Origin: a virus
Virus record (IMG/VR): IMGVR_UViG_3300033571_016772
Span: 1 to 28,819 of that record
Strand: one strand, 5' to 3'
DNA: 28,819 nt
The notes below the pieces were generated by a model, which was not told the DNA's origin, searched no databases, and was given only the letters and a program-made list of their open reading frames with translations. Of this stretch, positions 1 to 7,617 are shown in pieces (position 1 is the first letter of the stretch; every line of letters begins with the position of its first letter). Position numbers and translations under genes: made by a program.

Positions 1-1248
1 GTTCGGCCAGAGACCAGTGGTTTCGTGATGCAACCATGCGCAGATGTTGTTCAACGGGTAAAGTTCAGGGTGGTTGGCGAGAATCACGCGACAACGGCGG
101 AATCCGCCGGGTTTGCGCATAATTGGACGCCAGTAACGGAGGAGTTGTTCAAGGTTGCCACGGCGAGGTCCGTATCCACGGGTTCGCGCAGTGACGATTT
201 CTTGCGGAATGATTCCACCAAGGGGGTCTGCTTTTTCTGGTGATTTTGGCTTAACACCCATGGGGACTTGTGGGTCAGCGTCAAGGCGGTAACGGTCTTC
301 GTAGCGTCGCTCAGCGTCTGAACCGCTAGGAACATTGTCTGAATCTGCGTTGACATAAACGGTTTGTGGCTTTACTCGTGTTGCGTCACCAAACATGAAT
401 TGATTGTTGTCAAAATGGTAGGAAACACGCATCGTCATGATGCCTTGACCCTCTACACGGTGGTCAAAAATCACGCTATTTGCGTCTGATTCCCTTATTT
501 TAACGGCTCCACCAAACTTCTTGGCGAGTGCGTATGGCAGGTTCTCCTGACGACTACGCGATGGCATTGGCGCATCTACGGCGTCATCATCGTATTCATC
601 GTCTCGTTCTTCTTGTGGCTTATTGCGTTGCATGTTGCTTGCCATGAAGCGTGCGAGAAGTGAACGACCCGCTTCGGTGATGTTGCCGTTTTCGTCACGC
701 ATCTGACCTTTTGAGTCGTTTCCTTCAAAGGACTTAATTGAGATTGTGCCTGTAAGTTGATTTGCGCCGTGAAGAACAGGACTTGCCTCATATAGTTCAA
801 CTTTTTTGAGGACATTTGCTTGGCGTTGTGGGTCAAAATCTGCATCAAGGGTTTTGTAGCCAATTGACCACTCTTGCTCTTCGCCAAAGAAGGCAACATC
901 TGCGAAAGCCTGACGTCCTCGCTCGGATTTAAGGTTAAATTGAACTTTTGCGTAAAGTCCACCAATGCCAGCGGCACGCATTTTGATTGGAAGTCGTGGG
1001 TCAGACGGTGGAACTTCGTACATTTCAAGTACTTTTCCGATTGGTTCATTCCAGTTGTGACCCCAAACGACGCGAGGTTTACGCCTTTTAAGGCTCTCGG
1101 TGAATGCGCCCGGCACGATGATGTCGCCAACGCTGTCCTTGTTTCCAATGCCTGCAACGAAGCATTCAACGACACCAAGCGCTTCGTCAATATTGAATTG
1201 ACCTTGGAGTGCTTTGTATTGCTGAGAATCTACTGCGGTGTTTGGCAT
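1..1248 (-). CDS. HK97-type prohead (capsid maturation) protease with C-terminal extension, partial
   Basis: I translated this frame by hand: it stays open from an ATG at 1248 to the left edge (416 codons), so the C-terminus is missing. A GGAG ribosome site lies four bases before the ATG. Residues 1-175 fit the U35 prohead protease family, which cleaves scaffold and capsid protein inside the prohead. The likely catalytic residues are His64 in VVWGHNW, Ser128 in EWSIGY and Glu154 in LYEASPV. After about residue 180 comes a charged, probably disordered linker (ERDDEYDDD). A second conserved-looking module occupies roughly residues 365-416, with YWRPIMRKPGGF, Cys386, Cys403 and CAWLHHETTG. I recall similar C-terminal modules on protease proteins of actinobacterial phages, but the module's function is unknown to me. 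It lies downstream of the portal on the same strand, the usual portal-protease order. The capsid gene is expected to the left. Confidence 0.9.
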   Translation of the reverse strand, partial: MPNTAVDSQQYKALQGQFNIDEALGVVECFVAGIGNKDSVGDIIVPGAFTESLKRRKPRVVWGHNWNEPIGKVLEMYEVPPSDPRLPIKMRAAGIGGLYAKVQFNLKSERGRQAFADVAFFGEEQEWSIGYKTLDADFDPQRQANVLKKVELYEASPVLHGANQLTGTISIKSFEGNDSKGQMRDENGNITEAGRSLLARFMASNMQRNKPQEERDDEYDDDAVDAPMPSRSRQENLPYALAKKFGGAVKIRESDANSVIFDHRVEGQGIMTMRVSYHFDNNQFMFGDATRVKPQTVYVNADSDNVPSGSDAERRYEDRYRLDADPQVPMGVKPKSPEKADPLGGIIPQEIVTARTRGYGPRRGNLEQLLRYWRPIMRKPGGFRRCRVILANHPELYPLNNICAWLHHETTGLWPN

Positions 1249-1267
1249 GGTGCTCCGATGAAAAGTT

Positions 1268-1285
1268 GTTTATTTAACAATAAAC
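1268..1285 (-). other. AT-rich hairpin in the leader of the protease gene
   Basis: A 7-bp perfect inverted repeat (GTTTATT and AATAAAC) with a four-base loop lies in the 93-base gap between portal and protease, about 20 bases before the protease start. It has no GC-rich stem followed by a T run, so it is not a classic terminator. It could be an mRNA processing or stability element, or chance in an AT-rich gap. Confidence 0.3.
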
Positions 1286-1315
1286 TATTTGGAGCCCCAA
1301 AAAAGGAACACTTTA

Positions 1316-1321
1316 AGTATA
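1316..1321 (-). promoter_or_regulatory. Possible -10 box (TATACT) upstream of the protease gene
   Basis: Read on the minus strand, the sequence is CATTATACTT, a good match to a sigma-70/SigA -10 box. It lies just after the portal stop and about 70 bases before the protease start. The hexamer 17 bases upstream is TAGTTT, a poor -35. It could give extra transcription of the protease and capsid genes. Weak evidence, from sequence only. Confidence 0.3.
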
Positions 1322-1341
1322 ATGGGCTTGTTTTACTGAAA

Positions 1342-3552
1342 CTACTCTTTATTGAAGCCGAAACGCAAACGGCAACGACAGTTAAATGTGAGAGCAGGTG
1401 GTGCTAAAGGGTCACCCGGAAAGCGCAAAACCGTACCGTCAACCAAGAATCCGTCACTAAAATCAACCGTATTGCCCTCTAATGTCTTATGAGTACTGCG
1501 AACGCGGGAATCTTTTCGTGTAATCCAAGTCTTCGTCAAGCCAACATTGTTTTCTTTACCAGCCAAGAACACTCCGCCGTTGTATGAAGCCTGAGCCTCA
1601 TGTTCAGCAATATCCCTGCGACGCTTGGAAAGAAGTTTGAGGAAGATTGCTATTAGCGCAAGACGCAGAAGAACAGAACGCTCTTCTTCGCTTTCTTCCA
1701 TCAACGCAACGGCTATAGCCGCTCCAATTTCTTCGGCGGTAGAAGCATTAGCCATTTGCATTCTCTCAACCTGCTGTTGGGCGAGTTTTTCAACTTCTTG
1801 TGGTTCCATGACCACATTGCTACTTGTTCTAGAAGCAACATATTCTTTAGCCTCTGTATAGATTGCCAAAATGATTGGTTCTAGGTCGTCGGCAAGTTGT
1901 TTGTTCCAAACCTCTTGGTCAAAAACCATATCTACGGTAAGAATTCCCGTGGATAGCGCTTTTAGTCCACGCTTGCCAAAAGCCTTCTCCATAACAACAC
2001 GCTGTTGTCTTTCAAACACACGCTCAAGAGCACGGTCAAGTATTTCAGTCCATCTGTCGGTATCTGCGTCTGCTTTAGTTTCAAGTTCCTGTACGAACTT
2101 CAACTGCATTTCTTGCTGAATCTTTTCAAACTCTGATAACTGTTGGTCAGGTGTCAGTGTTGCTGTTTCAGGAGCGACCCCTGCTTGAGTGTCAGGAATC
2201 TGTATCTCTGTTGGTGGCGCAGGAGGTGGAACCTGCATTGCGCCTTCCTGTGGAGGTAAGCCTTGAGGCATGGCATTCGGGTCAACACCAGCCATATCAA
2301 CAGGCTGTTGTTCTTCAGGCTTGAAAGCCTTCTCAGTGTTGGCAATAGGGGTGAGGTTCGGATTGGACAAAAGACTGTCTGCAAGTTCAGATTCAACCTT
2401 CTTGCGACCTGTGGCGGTTCTGTATTCGTTGAGACTGATAAGACCTTGTTGGAATTCGTCCATCACATAGCGTTCGCGTTCCTGCTTTGCAAGAATGAGA
2501 ATGGGAATGTCTTCCGTATCAAAATCAACATAATACTTTTCGTCAAGTTCATCAAATGCTCGCGCAAGAGTATGAAGATGAGGAGCCATTGTCTCCATCC
2601 AAAAGACACGCAACTCTTCTGACGCATTTGAGAATGTTCTTCCTGATGCGTTACCAATGACCGACTCAGGAACACCAAAAGCCGCAAAGATTTCGTTCTT
2701 TTGAAGTTCACGCATTTGGGTGTACGCGGCATCTCTTGGTGAAGCAGAAGTATCTATGTAGTCAACGCCATCTGATGAAGCAAGGACGGTTGTTGAGCCA
2801 GCACGAGAAAGGTTTCCACGGAATCGGTTCTTCAGTTCCTGCTTGTCATCGTCTTCCATGTCACCACGAACCACAAGTAGTCCACCCGGACGACCATCAT
2901 TGATGAGGTAGTTACGGTTATAGAGTTTAGACAAGTTCTCTAATTCAATTGCAATACCAGCGGATTCCATAGGAGTCATTGAGAGATACGGGTCTAATGG
3001 GTGTGGGCGTCGTATCCAACAAACATCTTCTGGCTTTAGGACAAACTTCGTTCCGTTGCGCATGTCAACTTCAAAGCCTTGAACAAATTTCTTGCTGTCA
3101 GGAATTGGTGCTGTGTACTGTGGCGGAAGAAGTTGCAACGCAATTATTTTTCCGTCTCGGGAGCGAACCTTTTCAATAAACACTCCTCGCGTGCTCATCA
3201 ACAATTGAGCAGAAATTCTGTATCTGAAAGCGAAAGAGTTTTCACCGTCGTTTGACTTTGAATTGAAAATCTCAAGTAGCGATTCGTTGTCTTTTGTTTG
3301 TTCTCCGCGCTGGTCGTTACCTTTTCGCAGAATGACAGGAAGTCGTGCTTGGTTTCCTGCAATTGCGTCTATGCAACGGAATACCCAAGTAACTTTTTGC
3401 ATACCTTCTCGGTATGCGCGGTCAATATCCCATCCATCTTTATATGGTTTACCAACTCGTCCCATGTCAAAAGCGACAGGAGCACCGGGGTTGGACATTG
3501 CTTTTTCAGCACTGTTTCTTAGATCTTTATTATTGTCGCTATTCCAAGCCAT
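1342..3552 (-). CDS. Portal protein fused to a MuF-like head morphogenesis domain
   Basis: The 736-residue product has two parts. Residues about 25-410 look like an HK97-family portal, the dodecameric ring at the capsid vertex through which DNA is packaged. Supporting motifs are the region around WVFRCIDAIAGNQARLP (56-72), LLPPQYTAPIPD (141-152), DPYLSMTPMESA (187-198), NDGRPGGLLV (218-227) and IFAAFGVPESVIG (288-300). A Pro/Gln-rich linker spans about 415-465. Residues about 475-736 are helical and end in a MuF-type signature: WITRKDSRVRSTHKTLEG, then LRFPGDPLAPP and NCRCRLRF at the C-terminus. MuF/SPP1 gp7-like proteins are minor head proteins often encoded just after the portal as separate genes; here the two are one chain. 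The start ATG overlaps the stop of the upstream membrane-protein gene (TAATG), which suggests translational coupling. Confidence 0.93.
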   Translation of the reverse strand: MAWNSDNNKDLRNSAEKAMSNPGAPVAFDMGRVGKPYKDGWDIDRAYREGMQKVTWVFRCIDAIAGNQARLPVILRKGNDQRGEQTKDNESLLEIFNSKSNDGENSFAFRYRISAQLLMSTRGVFIEKVRSRDGKIIALQLLPPQYTAPIPDSKKFVQGFEVDMRNGTKFVLKPEDVCWIRRPHPLDPYLSMTPMESAGIAIELENLSKLYNRNYLINDGRPGGLLVVRGDMEDDDKQELKNRFRGNLSRAGSTTVLASSDGVDYIDTSASPRDAAYTQMRELQKNEIFAAFGVPESVIGNASGRTFSNASEELRVFWMETMAPHLHTLARAFDELDEKYYVDFDTEDIPILILAKQERERYVMDEFQQGLISLNEYRTATGRKKVESELADSLLSNPNLTPIANTEKAFKPEEQQPVDMAGVDPNAMPQGLPPQEGAMQVPPPAPPTEIQIPDTQAGVAPETATLTPDQQLSEFEKIQQEMQLKFVQELETKADADTDRWTEILDRALERVFERQQRVVMEKAFGKRGLKALSTGILTVDMVFDQEVWNKQLADDLEPIILAIYTEAKEYVASRTSSNVVMEPQEVEKLAQQQVERMQMANASTAEEIGAAIAVALMEESEEERSVLLRLALIAIFLKLLSKRRRDIAEHEAQASYNGGVFLAGKENNVGLTKTWITRKDSRVRSTHKTLEGNTVDFSDGFLVDGTVLRFPGDPLAPPALTFNCRCRLRFGFNKE

Positions 3553-3728
3553 TATTCAGATCCCAACAGGTAACCATAGATTCCACAGGTTACTCCGAAG
3601 GCAATTATGCCTGCTGGTGGGAAAATGAGACCCGTACCTATCGAAATTCCTGTGACGAATAAAACCATCAAACAGTTTGCAAGGTTGGGGCGGGTAAGGG
3701 AATATTTAAATTTTCGGAAAATGTCCAT
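3552..3728 (-). CDS. Small two-helix membrane protein
   Basis: A short reading frame directly upstream of the portal, sharing one base with it (TAATG). The protein has a basic N-terminus (MDIFRKFKYSLTRPN) followed by two hydrophobic stretches, LMVLFVTGISIGTG and IIAFGVTCGIYGYLLG, so it probably sits in the host inner membrane. I chose the ATG at 3728 because an AAGG motif lies about 11 bases upstream. An ATG at 3737 and a GTG at 3740 are alternatives, but the AAGG is then too close. The coupling argues that it is a real gene expressed with the head genes. Its role is not recognisable; two helices would also fit a holin-like or superinfection-exclusion protein, but nothing shows that. Confidence 0.6.
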   Translation of the reverse strand: MDIFRKFKYSLTRPNLANCLMVLFVTGISIGTGLIFPPAGIIAFGVTCGIYGYLLGSE

Positions 3729-3802
3729 TGAGACCATCACCTTAGCAAATGAGAGACCTCTTTAATACTACATTATGTATGTACCGATATTTACGAGGAC
3801 TG
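3729..3802. promoter_or_regulatory. Divergent intergenic region between head block and terminase
   Basis: This gap of about 74 bases separates the minus-strand head genes from the plus-strand terminase. Both transcription units need a promoter here or further inside a neighbour. On the minus strand TAGTAT is -10-like; on the plus strand TATGTA is a weak -10 candidate. I see no convincing -35 on either strand. The plus-strand ribosome site GAGG (3795-3798) lies at the right end. Confidence 0.4.
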
Positions 3803-5107
3803 ATGGCTGACTGGGATAAAATTTATGATTACCTCCAACCGAAGGAGTCACTCTTCTGCCCTGAAGAGGCTTCTCTGACGCAGAAAGTTTTTTTGCGTAG
3901 TTACTCGCTTGAGGGTTTATTCGGTGGTGCCGCAGGTGGAGGCAAAAGCAGTGCGCTATTGATGGCGGCGTTGCAGTATGTGGATGTTCCAAACTATTCA
4001 GCGATTCTTTTCCGTCGCACCTATGCCGACCTTTCCCTGCCGGGTGCACTCATGGATCGTTTCCGCACTTGGGTGTCGGCGTATGATGATGTTCATTGGA
4101 ACGCCAACAGTTATGTCGCCACTTTCCCGTCAGGTGCAAGAGTTTCCTTTGGATATTTAAATAATACTAATGATTACTTACGTTATAAAGGTTCTGAATT
4201 TCAATTCATTGGAATGGATGAGGTAACCGAAATCCGTGAATCGGACTACAGGTACATGTTCTCCCGTTTGCGCCGTCCTGCGAGTGGACCTTTGTCCAAA
4301 GTCCCTTTGAGGATGCGTTCAGCCTCCAACCCTGCCCCTAATTGGGTTAGACAGCGATTTATTGTTGAAGGCAAAAATGAGCAGAGATTTTTTGTACCAT
4401 CATTTTTAACTGACAACCCCGGAATTGACGCAGAATCGTACCGTCAGGCGTTATCTGTTCTTGACCCTGTAGAGCGCAGAAGGCTTGAAATGGGCGACTG
4501 GTGGGCAACCACTCTTGGAACATTGTTTGATAGAACCGATTTCCCTATTATTGACGGTTCGGATGTTCCCGAAATCACAAGTAGCGCTAGGGCAGTCAGA
4601 TATTGGGACTTGGCGGCAACGGAGCCTCATTCAGGAAATACCGACCCTGACTGGACGGTAGGAACCTTGATGCTTTTTGACCAAGGAATCGCCTACATCA
4701 TGGATGTTCGTAAAATAAGAGCGAAATCAGACAAAGTTGAAGCATTTATCCATCAAACAGCCCAAGAGGACGGAAAAGGTGTAACTATCCGTATGGAGCA
4801 AGAGCCGGGCTCTTCAGGTAAGGCACTTATTGACCAATATGCACGATATGTAGTGCCGGGTTGGGATTTACAGGGTATCCGTTCATCTGGAGACAAGGAA
4901 ACAAGAGCGAGACCATTCGCAGCCGCTGTTGCTAACGGCAATGTTCGCTTAGTGAGAGGAAAATGGATTACCGATTGGTTGGACGAAGTCTCGTCCTTCC
5001 CAGAGGCTTGCACCCATGACGACCAAGTTGACTCTGCCGTCGGAGCCTTCACATTTTTGACTGGATTGGGGTTGCCTCAACGAAGGAAAGCCGTTATCAT
5101 CGTGTGA
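3803..5107 (+). CDS. terL: Terminase large subunit (packaging ATPase and nuclease)
   Basis: The protein powers DNA packaging into the prohead and cuts the concatemer. From the ATG at 3803 it has 434 residues, near the usual length. The N-terminal ATPase has a Walker A loop, GGAAGGGKSS (41-50), a helicase-like FRRTYADL (70-77) and a Walker B, FIGMDE (135-140), where Glu140 would be catalytic. The RNase H-like nuclease has its acidic residues in YWDLAAT (Asp269), MEQEPGSSGKA (Glu332) and HDDQVDS (405-411). The frame is open further upstream to 3749, but ACGAGG five bases before 3803 and the start MADWDKIYDYL favour 3803. No small terminase subunit is visible next to it. It heads the plus-strand block and lies back to back with the portal gene, whereas phages usually have terminase and portal on one strand. 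Confidence 0.96.
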   Translation: MADWDKIYDYLQPKESLFCPEEASLTQKVFLRSYSLEGLFGGAAGGGKSSALLMAALQYVDVPNYSAILFRRTYADLSLPGALMDRFRTWVSAYDDVHWNANSYVATFPSGARVSFGYLNNTNDYLRYKGSEFQFIGMDEVTEIRESDYRYMFSRLRRPASGPLSKVPLRMRSASNPAPNWVRQRFIVEGKNEQRFFVPSFLTDNPGIDAESYRQALSVLDPVERRRLEMGDWWATTLGTLFDRTDFPIIDGSDVPEITSSARAVRYWDLAATEPHSGNTDPDWTVGTLMLFDQGIAYIMDVRKIRAKSDKVEAFIHQTAQEDGKGVTIRMEQEPGSSGKALIDQYARYVVPGWDLQGIRSSGDKETRARPFAAAVANGNVRLVRGKWITDWLDEVSSFPEACTHDDQVDSAVGAFTFLTGLGLPQRRKAVIIV

Positions 5108-5135
5108 ACTAAACCTAGTTCCTGAAAGAGGAAAT

Positions 5136-5633
5136 GTGGAATCCAAAGACCTATTAGAACTTATTGAATTCCGTAAAGCAATGATTGCCATTGGCGATAA
5201 GGCTTTACAGAACCTAGAGCAGGATGATGAGCAATTATGGTGCGACACACTTGTTTTGCTTCACGCCATAAAGGGCGACATTTCGTCTATATTTACCCAG
5301 TTTTCCAATCTTTTTGCTGAGAAAATTGAACTTTCCGAGTATCAGTCTTCTAATGGTCAATTGATTGAAAAGAAGTCTGCATTTGACCGCAAGGGATGGA
5401 GGCACGAAGATATTGCTTCTGAAGTCTTGCGTAGATTGCGTGACCTTTCCGTTGACATGGATACGGGTGAAGTGACAATGTCTGATGAAGAAATTGCCAT
5501 GAAACTTCTTGATTATGTTCAGCCCTCTTATTGGCGTGTTAAAGAGTTGTCAAAACTAGGCATAAACGCAGACCAGTTCTGTGAAGTCGGAGAACTAAAA
5601 ACAAGCATTATCGTGCGAAAGGAAAAAATCTAA
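5136..5633 (+). CDS. Unknown 165-residue phage protein in the recombination cluster
   Basis: A GTG start four bases after AGAGG gives a 165-residue, mostly helical, acidic protein. I do not recognise the family. Visible features are a helical N-terminus (MESKDLLELIEFRKAM), a middle segment with KSAFDRKGWRHEDIA, and a compact C-terminal part including YVQPSYWRVKELSKLG. The last base of its stop is the first base of the next start (TAATG), so it is coupled to the Rad52-like protein. A helper role in annealing or recombination, or in replication initiation, is plausible from position only. It is not obviously a small terminase: it follows the large subunit and shows no clear DNA-binding helix-turn-helix. 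Confidence 0.8.
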   Translation: MESKDLLELIEFRKAMIAIGDKALQNLEQDDEQLWCDTLVLLHAIKGDISSIFTQFSNLFAEKIELSEYQSSNGQLIEKKSAFDRKGWRHEDIASEVLRRLRDLSVDMDTGEVTMSDEEIAMKLLDYVQPSYWRVKELSKLGINADQFCEVGELKTSIIVRKEKI

Positions 5634-6325
5634 TGAACGATATTTACCAACAACTAACCGAACAATTTCCCCCCGAGATGGAGAAGCGCCTCAATAAAGG
5701 TGGTGCAAGTTTGGTCTATATCCCTATTAGTGAAGTTATTACTCGGATGAATAAAATCATCGGTGTAGAAAACTGGTCTTTCATTGTCAAAGGTTGGGAA
5801 CAGGTAGGAACATCAATCGTTGCTCATGTATCAGTAACAGCAACCATTTTGGGAAATACTGTCACTAGAGAAGGTGTCGGCGGGCAGAAAATCAAGTTGA
5901 CCAAACAGGGAGAGCCTGTTGACATTGGAGACGAAGTCAAGGGTGCCGTTTCAGACGCTTTGAAGAAAGCGGTTCAAACACTTGGTATCGGGTTGTATCT
6001 TGCACGGTCTTATGAAGCAATGGAAATTGAGCAGGTACTTGACGCACCAGTTGCCCTTCCTGCTCCTACCGTTTCTCCAAAGTACACACAGTTCAAGTCT
6101 CTACTTGAGGGAAATGACGAATACAAAGCAAAGATTAAAGATTTTTGGGGTCATTATGGTGGTGGACGACCAGTTCCAAAGCCATCAGAGTTCACAGAAG
6201 AAGAACTTGACATCTTGATTGCTGAAATTGTTTCGTACAGTTTCCCCGGCGCGACAGTCGTGGAAACACCTCCTGTCAAAAAGCAGAAGAGTACTGAAAT
6301 GCCTTCTCGCAGAGACCTTGACTAA
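5633..6325 (+). CDS. Rad52-family single-strand annealing protein
   Basis: The first 130 or so residues match the Rad52/22 annealing fold used by phages for recombination. Key segments are YIPISEVITRMNKIIGVENW (29-48), with the conserved aromatic and Asn positions, a beta region with VTATILGNTVTREGVGG (68-84), and GDEVKGAVSDALKKAVQTLG (99-118), the hallmark helix. Such proteins coat single-stranded DNA and anneal complementary strands during phage replication or repair. The C-terminal 100 residues are less conserved: a Pro-rich stretch (VALPAPTVSPKY), then an acidic region and a basic tail. The next gene is a nuclease of the type that makes single-stranded ends, so the two probably act as an exonuclease/annealase pair. 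A good ribosome site (AAAGGA) lies inside the preceding gene. Confidence 0.9.
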   Translation: MNDIYQQLTEQFPPEMEKRLNKGGASLVYIPISEVITRMNKIIGVENWSFIVKGWEQVGTSIVAHVSVTATILGNTVTREGVGGQKIKLTKQGEPVDIGDEVKGAVSDALKKAVQTLGIGLYLARSYEAMEIEQVLDAPVALPAPTVSPKYTQFKSLLEGNDEYKAKIKDFWGHYGGGRPVPKPSEFTEEELDILIAEIVSYSFPGATVVETPPVKKQKSTEMPSRRDLD

Positions 6326-7094
6326 TTTGCTTACCGCTCCCGAATATCTTTCACCAAGTTCCATAGGCACATTTCATCAATGTCCGTTGAAGTACAAACT
6401 TTCCCGAATTGATGGAATCAAGGAACCGCCAACAGAACACACGCTTCTAGGTAATTATGTTCACTCCATCCTTGAGGAATTTTATCGCCTTGACGCAAGT
6501 GAGCGAAATGTTCTGAGCGCAAGAACACTTTTCAGAAACATATGGGAAGATTACGCCCAAGATGTTGTGGATATCTACCACGGTAAAACAGAAAGCATTT
6601 CTCAGTTTAGGTTGCGTGCGCGTTACTGCGTAGAGAACCTTATGGGTATGGAATCATCGCAGACCATTGAATTTGATGGAATTGAAACCGAACTCAATCA
6701 TGCTGTAAGCGGTGTGAAGATAAAAGGATTTATTGATAGGTGGGCTGTTGCTGACGGCAAGATAAACATTGGCGATTACAAGACTGGCAAGGTTCCTCAG
6801 CCACGATTCCGTGACGACAAATTTGACCAACTCTTAATTTATGCGATTATTTTGTCAGAGATAGAAGACAAAGATATTGGGACATTGGAATTGCTGTACA
6901 TCAAAGATAGCGTTAAATTGACCAAAAACCCGACAAAAGAAGATGTCACAAGAATAACTAACATGTTAGTTGAGACAAGAAATGCCATAGATGCAAGATG
7001 TGAAACCGAGGTCTTTGAAACTAAGGTCGGAGTCTTGTGTGGATGGTGCCACTATAAACCTATATGCCCTGCATGGAGTAAGAAGAACAAATGA
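6318..7094 (+). CDS. Cas4/RecB-like PD-(D/E)XK exonuclease with Fe-S cluster cysteines
   Basis: From the TTG at 6318 the product has 258 residues. It has the PD-(D/E)XK nuclease pattern of the RecB/AddB/Cas4 group: GNYVHSILEEFY with His49, GFIDRW with Asp140, GDYKTGK with Asp153 and Lys155, and QLLIYA with Gln171 and Tyr175. One N-terminal cysteine in FHQCPLKY (Cys22) and three at the C-terminus, CGWCHYKPIC (Cys241, 244, 250), match the four-cysteine 4Fe-4S arrangement of Cas4 and AddB. The likely role is resecting DNA ends for the Rad52-like annealase upstream. The start is uncertain: no ATG lies in the right place, TTG codons at 6318 and 6327 are the best options, and the frame is open to a TTG at 6219. 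It overlaps the stop of the previous gene by 8 bases. Confidence 0.88.
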   Translation: MTNLLTAPEYLSPSSIGTFHQCPLKYKLSRIDGIKEPPTEHTLLGNYVHSILEEFYRLDASERNVLSARTLFRNIWEDYAQDVVDIYHGKTESISQFRLRARYCVENLMGMESSQTIEFDGIETELNHAVSGVKIKGFIDRWAVADGKINIGDYKTGKVPQPRFRDDKFDQLLIYAIILSEIEDKDIGTLELLYIKDSVKLTKNPTKEDVTRITNMLVETRNAIDARCETEVFETKVGVLCGWCHYKPICPAWSKKNK

Positions 7095-7609
7095 ACGACG
7101 AATCATTCGCACGCCTAGTTGCTGACGATGTAAAAAATAAATCAACCGAAGCCCAAAAAAAATATCTTCAGTTGCCTGAAAACATCACAAGATGGAGAAG
7201 GGCTCTTGAGTACCTAGATTCAAATCTTCAGGAACAGATAAAACAAATTAATTCCTACGAGACATTAAAACTCAAAGAATTTGAACATTTGGGTGAAGAA
7301 GGAACCGCCCTAATTGCTGAAACATCAGCCAATTTCACTGCTCGTAGGTCAAAAATTGAACGATTTGATTTTTTTGTCAAAGCGAAACTTGATGAAGTAT
7401 CAAGATTAAACGCTTTGTCCCCTAGCGATGGTTCTTCGCAAAATGCAGAAGACTTTTACCGTAGGGCTATCCGCAAATGGTGGTCACTCATGGAAGACTT
7501 CGAAATGGAAACTACCCGCATTGACGAGGCTCTCTACGCAACGCTTGACGGCAGGTGGGAATTTGAAGGATTGACCCAAGATAATGTCTTCGGTGATTTT
7601 GAAGATTAA
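7091..7609 (+). CDS. Unknown helical (coiled-coil-like) protein
   Basis: The ATG overlaps the nuclease stop as ATGA, so the two genes are translationally coupled. The 172-residue product is rich in charged residues and long helices, for example from ITRWRRALEYLDSNLQEQ through EFEHLGEEGTALIAE to ARRSKIERFDFFVKAKLDEV, which looks coiled-coil-like. It ends in an acidic tail (DNVFGDFED). An acidic, aromatic-ended tail is seen in single-stranded DNA-binding proteins, but there is no OB-fold signature, so I do not claim that. I do not recognise a family; its location suggests a partner of the nuclease/annealase pair. Confidence 0.8.
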   Translation: MNDESFARLVADDVKNKSTEAQKKYLQLPENITRWRRALEYLDSNLQEQIKQINSYETLKLKEFEHLGEEGTALIAETSANFTARRSKIERFDFFVKAKLDEVSRLNALSPSDGSSQNAEDFYRRAIRKWWSLMEDFEMETTRIDEALYATLDGRWEFEGLTQDNVFGDFED

Positions 7610-7617
7610 GTAGAATA

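Noticed and set aside
576-1190. 204-codon minus-strand open frame overlapping the protease
   Set aside because: It is out of frame with the protease. The protease frame, with His64, Ser128 and Glu154 motifs, is the coding one.
874-1407. 177-codon plus-strand open frame opposite the protease and portal end
   Set aside because: It is antisense to the protease, whose frame has clear catalytic motifs; its translation has no recognisable pattern and no sensible ribosome site.
5136-5633. Small terminase subunit
   Set aside because: It follows rather than precedes the large subunit, is coupled to the annealase, and shows no DNA-binding helix-turn-helix.
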